In this document: in pieces, positions 8,310 to 17,219 of the stretch
How the letters are laid out: each line of letters starts with the position of its first letter
Numbering within the stretch: the stretch's first letter is position 1
Assembly (NCBI RefSeq): GCF_002149035.1
Contig: NZ_NGFP01000029.1
Span: 1 to 52,083 of the forward strand
Source: Streptosporangium minutum
Lineage (GTDB): Bacteria; Actinomycetota; Actinomycetes; Streptosporangiales; Streptosporangiaceae
Direction: 5' to 3'
Length of the DNA stretch: 52,083 nt
The notes under the pieces: model-generated
What the model was told of the DNA's origin: nothing
The model's input: only the letters and a program-made list of their open reading frames with translations
Database searches by the model: none
Position numbers and translations under genes: made by a program

Positions 8310-10013
8310 CTACCGGGAGTCCTCGGTGAGACCGCGGAGGCGGCGGGCGGCGCGGCGCAGGAGCGAGCGTTCCTGCGCCTGGCGCAGGGCGACGGCCTCC
8401 AGGCGGCGCTGCTCGGCCTTCTCCTTCCACCTGACGGTGTCGCGGCTGCCCTTGGCCGCGGCGGCGCGCAGTTCCTTGAGCTCGGACTTGAGCGCCGTGA
8501 CCTGCCGCTGGGCGCGCTCGGCCTCCCGCCTGCGCGACTCGGCCTCCGCGCGCCAGCGCACGGCCTCACGGTTGCGGTCCGTGGCCCAGGCCGGGTAGGC
8601 CGCCGCCGTCGGCCGGAACCGCCACGACTCGGCGTCCAGCCAGGTCGCGCCGTACAGGTCGGCGATCACGTCGTCCAGAAGCTCGCCGTCGCGGGCGACG
8701 CGCAGGGCCCGCGCGACGGCGGCGGTCCGTTCCAGGCGGGCGGACACCACACCCGTCGCGTTCTCCTCCAGCGCCACGAGCAGCAGGCCCTCGTCGTCCT
8801 CGTCGGCCCGCCGGATCAGCATGGCCAGCGACTCCGCCCCGGGCACCCAGCCGGCCGGGCAGGTGAGGCGGAACGGCGCGGGCAGCGAGGTCGGGGGGAC
8901 CCGCTCGGCGAAGGAGACGCGGCCGTCGTGGGCGTACTGCCCGTGGACCAGCCGCAGGTCGAGCAGCGGGTCGTCCAGCGGCGCGCGGCGCTCGCCGGTC
9001 AGCGACGCCCACGGGCCGGTCAGGGTGACGTGCACGTCGGGCAGGGTGCTGGCCAGCGCCCCGTCCACGCTCGCCCGGACGTCCTCGAAGGAGGCGTCCC
9101 GGGCGTCCACCACGACGTCGACATAGGGGACCAGCCACTGGCGGCCCCCCTCCGAGCGGAGGTTGCGCCGGTAGGGCACGCGGTCGGCGATGAAGGGGTC
9201 GTTGTGCCGCCTGACCTCCCCGGGCCTCCGCATCGCCGTCGTCGTGCCCAGGTGCCAGCTGAGCGCCTCGGCGTCCGGGACGAACACCGCGCCCGTCTGG
9301 GTGAGCCGGTAGCCCAGCTCGGTGTCCTCGCCGAGCCTCAGGGAGGTGTCCATCCCTCCCGCGGACTTCAGCAGGGCCGCGGGGAGCGAGACCGTCGCGC
9401 CCACGTGGACGCGGTGCAGCAACGGGCTGGGCGCGTCGCGGAAGTCGCGGTGGGCCGCGACGAGCTCGGCGATCCAGTCGTGCCCGTGGTCGGGGTCCGG
9501 GTCGAAGAGGGAGTCGGTCCTGTCCTTGGCGACGGCGATCTGGACCTCGGACGCGGTGGGCGGCGTGCCCGCCATGGCGGTGAAGCGCAGCGTCCCCAGC
9601 ACCACCAGGTAGTCGGCCAGGTGGTGCCAGCGCATGTGCGCCTCCACGTGGTCGCGGTGGGCGACGATGTCGGCGTCCATCCGGTGGATCACCTCGCCGC
9701 CGGCGGCCGCCGTACCGGTCTCCAGGGCCCAGGCGATGCCCCAGCGGCCGTCGGGCACCCGCAGGAGCCGGGTGTTGTCCGGGATGATCTCGGGGAGCCG
9801 GAGCGGGGGCGCGCTCCCGTCGTCCACCACGATCACCTCCAGGAGGTGCGAGGGGTAGGTCTGGGCGGCGAGGGCGGCCAGCGTGAGGTCGAGTTTCCCC
9901 TGCTGGGCCCTGGCGGGGATCACCACGCTCACCGGCAGGCGCGGCTCCCACGTCCCGGGGGCGGGCGGGCTGAGCACCCCGTAGTCGTTGCCGGGGATCC
10001 GCGGCGCGCTCAC
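8310..10013 (-). CDS. Type-A family 2 glycosyltransferase with C-terminal coiled coil (copy A1)
   Basis: The 567-residue product starts at GTG 10013, which overlaps the stop of the upstream gene as GTGA, so translation is probably coupled. Residues 25-330 form a GT2 domain: VSVVIPA, VVDDGS, a DAD metal/nucleotide motif at 113-115, MRWHHL, and GEDTELGYRL. Then comes a module of about 200 residues shared by all type-A proteins here, with RLTCPAGW and RLERTAA, that I cannot assign. The last 80 residues are a charged coiled coil. No membrane segment is evident, so it likely works in the cytosol or on a complex. The donor and acceptor are unknown. It is the last gene of a leftward operon from 14096. 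Confidence 0.85.
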   Translation of the reverse strand: MSAPRIPGNDYGVLSPPAPGTWEPRLPVSVVIPARAQQGKLDLTLAALAAQTYPSHLLEVIVVDDGSAPPLRLPEIIPDNTRLLRVPDGRWGIAWALETGTAAAGGEVIHRMDADIVAHRDHVEAHMRWHHLADYLVVLGTLRFTAMAGTPPTASEVQIAVAKDRTDSLFDPDPDHGHDWIAELVAAHRDFRDAPSPLLHRVHVGATVSLPAALLKSAGGMDTSLRLGEDTELGYRLTQTGAVFVPDAEALSWHLGTTTAMRRPGEVRRHNDPFIADRVPYRRNLRSEGGRQWLVPYVDVVVDARDASFEDVRASVDGALASTLPDVHVTLTGPWASLTGERRAPLDDPLLDLRLVHGQYAHDGRVSFAERVPPTSLPAPFRLTCPAGWVPGAESLAMLIRRADEDDEGLLLVALEENATGVVSARLERTAAVARALRVARDGELLDDVIADLYGATWLDAESWRFRPTAAAYPAWATDRNREAVRWRAEAESRRREAERAQRQVTALKSELKELRAAAAKGSRDTVRWKEKAEQRRLEAVALRQAQERSLLRRAARRLRGLTEDSR

Positions 10014-11932
10014 ACCGCCTCCGCGGGGAGCTCCATGAGCGCGCTGGGCCGGAAGCCGCGCCACTGGCGCTTGTTGCGCCGCAGGAACGTGCCGATCGGC
10101 TCGCGCCAGGTGTGGTTGGCGACGTTGCCGCGCCGCAGGATGTAGCCCAGCCCCTGGGTGCGGTAGATCTGCCCGCCCGCGGCCTGTACGGCGTGCTGGA
10201 ACTGGGCGTCGATCGTGCCCGGCAGTGTGCGGAAGCCGCCCACGGCCTCGAAGGCGGAGCGTTCGGCGAAGATGGTCCCTCCGGCGATGAAGTTGGTGAT
10301 CTGCTCGGTCACCTGGTCCCGGTGGACGGTCACCCCGATCGAGGCGAGGTAGACGAACTCCGGGACCATGCCCACGACGTCGGCCCCCGAGTAGGAGTGC
10401 GCCAGGAGCAGGTCGGAGACGAAGTCGGGCCCGTACCAGTCGTCGTCGTCCATCTTCAGCAGGAACGACCCCGACGCCCTGGCCGCGGCCTCGTTCAGCA
10501 CGGCTCCGAACACGGTCTCCCCGGGCGCCTCGAACACGGTGATCGGCCGGTCGTAGGAGGCCACGGCCCCGGCCACGTCGGGATGCCCGGCGGGGATCCC
10601 GTGCAGGGCGAGGATCACCTCGAACTCGGCGCCGCGCTGACCGGCCATCTGCTCCAGCGCGAAGCGGACCATCTCGGGGCGGCGGGTGGCGAGCAGTACC
10701 GAGGTCAGCGGCCTGGCCGCTGCGGGGGCGCCGAGCTGCTCCCAGCGGGTGCGGACGCCGTGGGTGCGCAGTGCCTCGCGGCGGAGCCGGATGCTGTGCT
10801 CCTCCCGCTCCAGGTCGTCCTCGAGGCCGGCCTCGCCGACCGAGGTGATCAGCCCGGTCAGCTCGGGGCCGAGGGCGCCCGCCCACCGGGGCACGACGTC
10901 GGAGAACAGCGGCACCCCGGCCGCGGCCAGGCCGGTGACGACCCGCAGCGCGGCCACGGGGCCGCTGTGGCTGCGCCGCCAGTCCACGCGGACCCCTCTG
11001 ACCTGCCTGATCCGGCTCACGTCCACGTCGGTGACGCAGCCGGAGGCGCCGAAGGCGGTGAGCGTGCGGCCCTCACAGATGATCGCCCAGCGGCCGGACT
11101 CCACCGACAGCTCGGCCGTGCCGAGCGAGGGCACTGTGATGAAGCCCATCGGGTTGACCGAGCGGTCGTCGACCGGGGGGATGGTCCGGGGCTCGGACAG
11201 GTCTCCGAGACCGTTCTCCAGGACCCGGGCCCCGCCGGGCCGGCCGATCCGCTCCCAGCTCATCAGTTCGGCGACCGGGCGGTCCACGGGGGTCTCGTCG
11301 CCGGACCAGGGCGGCGGATCCTGACCGGTGGTGCGCAGGACCAGGTCGCCGCCGCGGGCGCCGAACCGGCCGGGGACCGGGCCGGTCACACCGGCCGGGG
11401 CGGCGTTGGGGTCGCCGGGCCGCCAGTGCGCCGCCCCCGGGCCCGCCAGGCCGGCCACGGGCGCCGCGACGGCGTCCATCCGGTGCCCGGCGAACGCCCT
11501 GGCGGTCGCGGCGAGCGTGCGGCCGGCGGGCGTGGGCTTGGAGAACCCCGCCTCCACCACCCACGCGGGCCGCCGGGGCTGGTGCACGCGGAGCTCGGTC
11601 AGCGACCGCCAGCGGTGGGCGGGGGTGGGGGACAGCACCGGCGCGGTGTACCAGTGCGGCGTCTCCTCCACGGCGACGACGACCCGCGTGGCCATGGGCA
11701 GCAGGGAGTGCAGGGTCGCGGCCCGGCGGAGGTCGGTCGGCGTCCGGGCGAGCACCAGGATCTCGGCGGCGCCCTCCTCGGCCCTGGGGATGCCGTCGAG
11801 GTCGCCGTCGAGGTCGATCGCCCCGTGCGGCGCCGGTCCGTCGAGGGTCTCGAAGCCCACGCAGTAGACGAGGACGCGCCGCCCGCCGTTCCGCTTCCCG
11901 GCGGCGCTGACGAGTTCGGTCAGAAGGGACAT
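10010..11932 (-). CDS. Type-B glycosyltransferase: CgeB-like N-terminal part plus GT2 domain (copy B1)
   Basis: The 640-residue product starts at ATG 11932, where TGATG joins it to the upstream stop. The first 390 residues resemble CgeB-type glycosyltransferase or spore-coat proteins (including a GLAAAGVPLFSDVVP segment near the end of that part). The C-terminal 250 residues are GT2: SVLLATRRPEMVRFALEQM, LALHGIPAGH, the acidic KMDDDDWYG cluster near residue 495, then a conserved tail with GLGYILRRGN and RQWRGFRP. It shares the tail with the 376-residue protein at 14311. Overlaps on both sides imply co-translation with the flanking type-A enzymes. Confidence 0.82.
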   Translation of the reverse strand: MSLLTELVSAAGKRNGGRRVLVYCVGFETLDGPAPHGAIDLDGDLDGIPRAEEGAAEILVLARTPTDLRRAATLHSLLPMATRVVVAVEETPHWYTAPVLSPTPAHRWRSLTELRVHQPRRPAWVVEAGFSKPTPAGRTLAATARAFAGHRMDAVAAPVAGLAGPGAAHWRPGDPNAAPAGVTGPVPGRFGARGGDLVLRTTGQDPPPWSGDETPVDRPVAELMSWERIGRPGGARVLENGLGDLSEPRTIPPVDDRSVNPMGFITVPSLGTAELSVESGRWAIICEGRTLTAFGASGCVTDVDVSRIRQVRGVRVDWRRSHSGPVAALRVVTGLAAAGVPLFSDVVPRWAGALGPELTGLITSVGEAGLEDDLEREEHSIRLRREALRTHGVRTRWEQLGAPAAARPLTSVLLATRRPEMVRFALEQMAGQRGAEFEVILALHGIPAGHPDVAGAVASYDRPITVFEAPGETVFGAVLNEAAARASGSFLLKMDDDDWYGPDFVSDLLLAHSYSGADVVGMVPEFVYLASIGVTVHRDQVTEQITNFIAGGTIFAERSAFEAVGGFRTLPGTIDAQFQHAVQAAGGQIYRTQGLGYILRRGNVANHTWREPIGTFLRRNKRQWRGFRPSALMELPAEAV

Positions 11933-13617
11933 CAGCCGGCCTTCCCCTGCCGCATGGCCGTCGCGATGATCTCTCGCAGGGGGCCGCGCTGCCGGCCGTC
12001 CTCCAGCTCCCTGACCTCCGCCCGCAGGCGCTCGGTCTCGGCCCGGAGGCGCTCGGTCTCGGCCTCCAGGCGTTCCGCCTCGCGCTGCCACCGGGCCGCG
12101 CCGGCCCGCCACTTCGCGGGATCCCCCGCGACGGGCTCCGCCTCCCCGGCGGCCTTGACGCCGAAGTCGTCGGCGCTCACCCAGAACGAGCCGAACAGCT
12201 CGTGCACCGCGCCGTCGAGGTCACCGGCGTCCTCCACGAGCGCCGCCCTGGCGAAGGCCGCGGTGCGTTCGAGCCTGACCACCCGGACCCCGGTCGCCGA
12301 CCCGTCTTCCTCGTCGAGCACCGCGCTCAGCAGGCCGTACCCCTCGCTCTCGGCGAGTTTCAGCAGCTCGGCCAGGCTGTCCGCGCCGAGCGCCCACCCG
12401 GCGGGGCAGGTGAGGCGGAACGGCGCGGGCGCCGAGTCGCGCGGCGTCTCCTCGGTGAAGGAGACGCGTGGCTCGTGGGCGTACAGGTTGCGCACCAGCC
12501 GCATGTCGAGCAGCGGCTCGTCCAGGGAGGAGCGGCGTCCGCCGGTGAGCGCCGACCACGGCCCGACCACGGTGACGGCGACGTCGACGACGGTGCCCGC
12601 GAGCGCGGCGTCCACGCTCGCCCGGACGTCCTCGTAGGAGGCGCCGCGGGCGTCGACGACGACGTGCACGTACGGCACCAGCCAGTGCCTGCGCGGGTGG
12701 GTGCGCAGCCAGCGCAGATCGGGGATGTAGTCGGGCAGGACCGACCAGTTGTGCCGGTGCACCTCCTTCTCCCGGAGCATGACCGTGGAGGGGCCGAGGT
12801 GCCAGCCGCGCGCCTGGGGGTCGGGGATGAAGACCGCGCCCGCCTGGGCGAGACGGAAGCCGAGATCGGTGTCCTCGCCCATGTTCAGCGCGGTGTTGAC
12901 CCCGCCGACCGAGCGCAGGAGTGCCATGGGGACCGACGTGGTGGCCCCCGAGTGGAGCCGGTAGGCGGTGGCGCCCGCGTCCCGCAGCCACCGCGTCTCG
13001 TCGAGCACGCCCGCCCGCCACGCGTGCGGAGCCGACCCGTCGAACAGCCTCTCCGCGTCTCCGGCCGCCACCGCCGCGAAGACCTCCCGCGCGCCGGGCC
13101 CGGCCCCTTCGGGGGTGAAGCGGACGTCGCCGAGCACGACGGCGTAGGAGGCGAGGTGGTGCCAGCGCATGTGCGCCTCGATGTGCTCCCGGTCGAGGAT
13201 CATGTCGGAGTCGACCCAGTGCAGGATGTCGCCGGCGGCCGCCGCCGCACCGGTCTGGCGGGCCCAGCCCCGTCCCCAGCGGCCGTCGGGCACCCGGACG
13301 AGCCGGGTGCCGGCCGGGGCGATCCCGGGGATCCGCAGCGGCGGGTCGCTGCCGTCGTCGGCGACGACCACCTCCATCAGGTGCGCGGGGTAGCTCTGCG
13401 CGGCCAGCCCGGCGAGCGTGCGGTCCAGGGCCTCCTGGCAGTCGTGCGCCGGGATCACCACGCTCACCCGCAGGCGCGGTTCCCAGTCGCCCAGGCCGGG
13501 GGGGAGCAGCGGTCCGTAGTCGTTGTGCCTGATCCTGGCGCGGGGAACGGCGGTCCGCCCGTCCTCGCGGCGGGCCGGGGGTGCGTCCTGCGGGAGGGGG
13601 GCGCCGGTCCCGCTCAT
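11932..13617 (-). CDS. Type-A family 2 glycosyltransferase with C-terminal coiled coil (copy A2)
   Basis: The 561-residue product starts at ATG 13617 and overlaps the upstream gene as ATGA. It has a disordered N-terminal tail to about residue 25, then a GT2 domain: VSVVIPAHD, VADDGSDPP, DSD near residue 138, MRWHHLASY, and GEDTDLGFRL. The type-A module follows (RLTCPAGW, RLERTAAFARA). The C-terminus has perfect heptads built on EAETERLRAETERLRAE, a strong coiled coil. It resembles copies A1 and A3 along its full length, which suggests duplication. Confidence 0.85.
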   Translation of the reverse strand: MSGTGAPLPQDAPPARREDGRTAVPRARIRHNDYGPLLPPGLGDWEPRLRVSVVIPAHDCQEALDRTLAGLAAQSYPAHLMEVVVADDGSDPPLRIPGIAPAGTRLVRVPDGRWGRGWARQTGAAAAAGDILHWVDSDMILDREHIEAHMRWHHLASYAVVLGDVRFTPEGAGPGAREVFAAVAAGDAERLFDGSAPHAWRAGVLDETRWLRDAGATAYRLHSGATTSVPMALLRSVGGVNTALNMGEDTDLGFRLAQAGAVFIPDPQARGWHLGPSTVMLREKEVHRHNWSVLPDYIPDLRWLRTHPRRHWLVPYVHVVVDARGASYEDVRASVDAALAGTVVDVAVTVVGPWSALTGGRRSSLDEPLLDMRLVRNLYAHEPRVSFTEETPRDSAPAPFRLTCPAGWALGADSLAELLKLAESEGYGLLSAVLDEEDGSATGVRVVRLERTAAFARAALVEDAGDLDGAVHELFGSFWVSADDFGVKAAGEAEPVAGDPAKWRAGAARWQREAERLEAETERLRAETERLRAEVRELEDGRQRGPLREIIATAMRQGKAG

Positions 13618-14096
13618 GCCTTCCCCCCGGGTCTGTCCGGCTGGGCCTGCCCGGCCTTGGCCTCCACGGCGGCCAGGCGCGGCAGCAGCTCGTGGACCAT
13701 CTCCTCCATCTCCATGCGCTGGGGCATGGCGGCCAGCCGGTCCTCGCCGAGGGAGACCAGGATCGCCTGGAGGTCCTCGTCGCGCTTGCTCCCGTGCTCC
13801 CGGAGCAGCCCGACGATCTCCTCCAGCCGCCGGTCCAGCCGCTCGGTGGCCGCCTTGACCTGGGCCATCTCCGCTTCGTAGCGCTTGACCCTGGTGTCGA
13901 TGCGCTGGGCTTTGCCATCGACCCTGCGGACGGTCGCGACCGCGAGAAGCTGGACGGCGAGCACCGTCGCCATCGCGCCGAGCACGATGGCTGCCGTCAC
14001 CGAGACGGCGCCGGCGCCGGCGAGCAGGGCCAGCGCGATCAGGACGAGCGAGCCGATGGCCGCCGCCAGAAGCGTCAGTTTTCGGGGCGTGGGCAT
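13614..14096 (-). CDS. Small membrane protein with cytoplasmic coiled coil, first gene of the leftward GT operon
   Basis: The 160-residue product starts at ATG 14096 behind GGGAAGGTG. Two hydrophobic segments at about residues 8-30 and 34-56 form a helical hairpin in the membrane. Residues 60-125 are charged heptads (RVDGKAQRIDTRVKRYEAEM) and the tail is Pro/Gly/Lys-rich. No catalytic motif is visible. Its place at the head of an operon of coiled-coil glycosyltransferases, with a 4-base ATGA overlap to the next gene, suggests it may anchor those enzymes at the membrane through coiled-coil contacts. That is inference. Confidence 0.72.
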   Translation of the reverse strand: MPTPRKLTLLAAAIGSLVLIALALLAGAGAVSVTAAIVLGAMATVLAVQLLAVATVRRVDGKAQRIDTRVKRYEAEMAQVKAATERLDRRLEEIVGLLREHGSKRDEDLQAILVSLGEDRLAAMPQRMEMEEMVHELLPRLAAVEAKAGQAQPDRPGGKA

Positions 14097-14310
14097 TCGC
14101 GCGCACCTTCCCTACCGCTGGTGTCGTTACTTGTCGTCTGGGGGGGAGATGTTTGAGGCTAGCCGCTGCCCAAGTGCAAATATGTCAGTAAATGGGAAAT
14201 TTGGAGGTTCTCGTGACCTGAGTGACTGCTGTGAGTCAATGGAAGTGAGCATCTGTGATAAGTCTGAAGTGGAGTGATAAGGGATCTTCCGGCCTCGCTA
14301 TCCTTCGCTG
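14097..14310. promoter_or_regulatory. AT-richer divergent promoter region of the two GT operons
   Basis: This 214-bp gap separates the leftward operon (start 14096) and the rightward pair (start 14311). The centre is clearly lower in GC than its surroundings (GTGCAAATATGTCAGTAAAT). It contains an inverted repeat TGACT/AGTCA around 14221-14239 and several GTGA half-sites, suitable for a shared regulator. No gene is seen here. Confidence 0.45.
14299..14304 (+). promoter_or_regulatory. Candidate -10 element of gene 14311 (leaderless)
   Basis: TATCCT ends 6 bases before GTG 14311. No Shine-Dalgarno sequence precedes that GTG, so a leaderless transcript is likely. Confidence 0.45.
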
Positions 14311-15441
14311 GTGCCTGCGCAGTCGACACCTCCCTCCCCGGCCTCTCCGGCTCCCCCCGCGACTCCCGCCGGCTTCCTGAGATCGGCGCCCGAGGCGGCG
14401 GCCGAGCTGTCATGGGCCGGTCAGGGGTGGCTGGCGGCCGGTGAGCCGCTCGGTGACCGGCCGGACGCCACCGAGGTCACCCGCCTCAGAACGCTGCGTG
14501 CCCTGACCGTCCGCTGGCCCGCCGCCGAGGTCCCGACCGGTGCGGTCATCGGTCTGGCCGCCGCCGGGGTGCCGCTGCACGCCGCCGCCTCGCCGGCCTG
14601 GGTGGAGCCCGGCCTGGCCCGCCTGCTCGCCGCCTGGACGCCCGAGGAGAGCGGCGGCGGGCCCCGCTCGGTGACCGACCTGCGCAGGGAGGAGCAGAGC
14701 GTACGGCTGCGCCGCCACGGCCTGCGGAGCCGGGACGCGGCGGCCACGCCCACGGTCAGCGTCGTGATGTCCAGCATGCGTCCCCACCTGCTGGGCTCGG
14801 CGCTCGCCCAGATCGCCCGGCAGCGGCGGGTCGAGACCGAGGTCCTGCTGGCCCTGCACGGCGTCCCCGCCGGCCACGAGGCGGTACGGCGGGCGTTGCG
14901 GGAGTGCGGCCTGCCCGTCATGGTGATCGAGGCGGACGCGGCGACCCCCTTCGGGGAGGCGCTCAACCTGGCCGCCTCCCGCGCGAGCGGCGAGTACGTC
15001 GCCAAGTGGGACGACGACGACTGGTACGGCCCCGAGCACCTGGCCGACCTCCTGCTCGCGAGGTCCTACGCCGGTGCGGACATCGTGGGCGCCGCGGCCG
15101 AGTTCTTCTACCTGGAACCCCTGAACGCCACGGTCCGCCGCACCGACTACACCAGCGAGATCTGGTCCGACCACGTGGCCGGCGGCACGATCCTGCTCGA
15201 CCGGGCCCGGTACGCCGAGCTCGGCGGGTTCCCCCCGCTGCCCCGCGGCGTCGACGCCGGCTTCCTCAAGGCCGCCCACGCCGCCGGGGCGCGCATCTAC
15301 CGCACCCACGGCCTCGGCTACGTGCTGCGGCGTTCGGTGAGCGCCGACCACACCTGGCGGCTCTCGCTGGCCCACTTCCTGCGCGTCGCGACGAACCAGT
15401 GGCGCGGCTTCCGCCCGAGCCTGATCTTGGAAGGGCCATGA
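14311..15441 (+). CDS. Type-B glycosyltransferase, short form (copy B2)
   Basis: The 376-residue product matches the C-terminal 60% of the 640-residue type-B protein at 10010. It keeps the AAAGVPLHAAASPAW segment of the CgeB-like end, then GT2: VSVVMSSMRPHLLGSAL, LALHGVPAGH, KWDDDDWYGPEH near residue 231, and the tail HGLGYVLRR plus NQWRGFRP. It lacks the larger N-terminal domain. The start is GTG 14311, set by a -10 box 6 bases upstream. It overlaps the following type-A gene as ATGA, giving a coupled B-A pair that mirrors the B1-A1 pair on the other strand. The donor sugar is unknown. Confidence 0.84.
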   Translation: MPAQSTPPSPASPAPPATPAGFLRSAPEAAAELSWAGQGWLAAGEPLGDRPDATEVTRLRTLRALTVRWPAAEVPTGAVIGLAAAGVPLHAAASPAWVEPGLARLLAAWTPEESGGGPRSVTDLRREEQSVRLRRHGLRSRDAAATPTVSVVMSSMRPHLLGSALAQIARQRRVETEVLLALHGVPAGHEAVRRALRECGLPVMVIEADAATPFGEALNLAASRASGEYVAKWDDDDWYGPEHLADLLLARSYAGADIVGAAAEFFYLEPLNATVRRTDYTSEIWSDHVAGGTILLDRARYAELGGFPPLPRGVDAGFLKAAHAAGARIYRTHGLGYVLRRSVSADHTWRLSLAHFLRVATNQWRGFRPSLILEGP

Positions 15442-17159
15442 CAGCACGGATCACCGGCAACGACTACCGGAGCCTCACCCCGCCCGAGCTCGGCGCCTGG
15501 ACGCCGTCACTGCGGGTCAGCGTGGTCGTGCCCGCCTACGGCGGCCAGGACAAGCTCGACCTCGTGCTCGCGGGGCTGGCCGGGCAGACCTATCCCGCCG
15601 GCCTGACCGAGGTCGTCGTGGTGGACAACGGCAGCGAGCCGCCGCTGCGCCTGCCCGAGCTGAGGCCCGCGAACACCCGGCTCATCGTCTGCCCCACCCC
15701 CGGGCGGGCCCACGCCCGCAACGCGGGGCTCGCCGCCGCCACCGGTGACGTGATCCACTGGCTCGACTCCGACGTGGTCCTGGACCGCCGGTCCGTCGAG
15801 GCGCACATGCGCTGGCACCACCTGGCGCCCTACCTCGTGGTGACCGGCTACCTGCGTTTCACCCCGGCCGAGCTGCCCGGCCCCCGGGAGGTGGCCGCGG
15901 CCGCCGACCTGGCCGAGCTCTTCGAGCCGGCCGAGCCGCACGCCTGGCTGGTGGACCTCATCGAGCGGACCGACGGCCTCACCGACAACCCGCACCGCGC
16001 GTTCAGCCTGCACGTGGGCGGCGCCACCTCGGTCAACGCCGCGCTGTTCGCCCAGGCCGGGCCGATGGACACCGAGCTCATCCTCGGCCAGGACACGGAG
16101 ATGGGTTACCGGCTGGCCCAGGCGGGCGCGGTCTTCGTGCCCGAGCCGCTGGCCCGCGCCTTCCACCTCGGCCCCACCATGCGGATGCGCGACAAGGCGC
16201 CGATCGACCGGGTCAGCCACGCCTTCGTCGCCGACCGGATCCCGAGCTACCGCTGGCTCCGCTCCCATCCGGCCCGGCAGTGGAAGGTGCCCTACCTGGA
16301 GGTGGTCGTCGGGCCCGCCGGGGGGCCGGGCCGCGCCGGGGAGGACGGGCCCGGCTACGGCTACGACGAGGTCCGCGCCACCGTGGACGCCGTCCTCGCG
16401 GGCACCGTGCCCGATGTCGTGGTCACCGTCACCGGTCCCTGGGACCGCGTCCGGACCGAGGGCCGCGCGCCGTTGCGGAACCCGGACCTGGACCTGGTAC
16501 TGATCCGCGGCCACTACGCCCACGAGGGCCGGGTGCGGTTCGCGCTCGACTCCCCCCGGGCGGTGCGGACGGCTCCGCCGTACCCGGCGGAGGGCGGCGA
16601 GGCGGCGGAGACCGGGGCGGCCCCGCCGTACCGGCTGAGGCTGCCCGCCGGCTGGGTGCCGGGCGAGGACAGCCTCGCCCGCCTGCTCGACCTGGCCGGG
16701 GACGGGGGGTACGGGCTGGTCTCGGTGCTGCTGGCCGAGGGGTCCGGCGAGGGGATCGTGGCGGCCAGGCTGGAGCGCACCGCCGCGTTCGCCCGTGCCG
16801 CGATCGTCCGGCGGGAGGGCGAGGACCTCGACGACGCGGTGGAGGACACCTCCGGGGTGCTCTGGGTGGACGGCGAGACCTACGGGTTCCTGCCCGAGGC
16901 GGGGCCGATCACCGGCCGCCGTGGCGCGTACCGGGCCAGGACGGAGGCGCGGGCCGAGATCGCCCGCCTCGCCAAGGAGAACGAGCGGCTGCGTGCCCAG
17001 GTGACCAGGTGGCGCGACGAGGCGGGCCGCTGGCGCAAGAGCGCGGTCGAGCTTCGGCGCGAGGTCGGCGGCCTGCGCAGGGAGCTGGCCGCCGCCAGGA
17101 AGATCGTCCAGTACGGCCTGCTCTCGTCCGTCAAGCGGGCGATCATCCGCCGTCGGTGA
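15438..17159 (+). CDS. Type-A family 2 glycosyltransferase with C-terminal coiled coil (copy A3)
   Basis: The 573-residue product starts at ATG 15438 in an ATGA overlap with copy B2. It shows ITGNDYRSLTPPELGAW at the N-terminus, VSVVVPAYGG, VVVDNGSEPP (an Asn where the others have Asp), DSD near residue 111, MRWHHLAPY, and GQDTEMGYRL (Gln in place of Glu in the usual GED). The type-A module (RLPAGW, RLERTAAFARA) and a C-terminal coiled coil follow. The two substitutions in otherwise fixed motifs suggest a different donor or acceptor. The operon ends at the hairpin at 17201. Confidence 0.85.
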   Translation: MTARITGNDYRSLTPPELGAWTPSLRVSVVVPAYGGQDKLDLVLAGLAGQTYPAGLTEVVVVDNGSEPPLRLPELRPANTRLIVCPTPGRAHARNAGLAAATGDVIHWLDSDVVLDRRSVEAHMRWHHLAPYLVVTGYLRFTPAELPGPREVAAAADLAELFEPAEPHAWLVDLIERTDGLTDNPHRAFSLHVGGATSVNAALFAQAGPMDTELILGQDTEMGYRLAQAGAVFVPEPLARAFHLGPTMRMRDKAPIDRVSHAFVADRIPSYRWLRSHPARQWKVPYLEVVVGPAGGPGRAGEDGPGYGYDEVRATVDAVLAGTVPDVVVTVTGPWDRVRTEGRAPLRNPDLDLVLIRGHYAHEGRVRFALDSPRAVRTAPPYPAEGGEAAETGAAPPYRLRLPAGWVPGEDSLARLLDLAGDGGYGLVSVLLAEGSGEGIVAARLERTAAFARAAIVRREGEDLDDAVEDTSGVLWVDGETYGFLPEAGPITGRRGAYRARTEARAEIARLAKENERLRAQVTRWRDEAGRWRKSAVELRREVGGLRRELAAARKIVQYGLLSSVKRAIIRRR

Positions 17160-17200
17160 GGGCTCCGGGCGGGACGCGGGACGCCCGGTGCGGCCCGCCC

Positions 17201-17219
17201 CCGTCCGCCGGGCGGACGG
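17201..17219. terminator. Bidirectional hairpin terminator between convergent genes
   Basis: CCGTCCGC at 17201-17208 pairs perfectly with GCGGACGG at 17212-17219 around a 3-base loop. It lies exactly between the ends of the glycosyltransferase (17159) and the leftward methyltransferase (17220). Confidence 0.65.

Noticed and set aside
8112-10145. 677-codon plus-strand frame across the GT copy A1
   Set aside because: Antisense shadow: repetitive Arg/Gly/Val/Gln text, no domain, while the minus strand encodes a clear GT2 enzyme.
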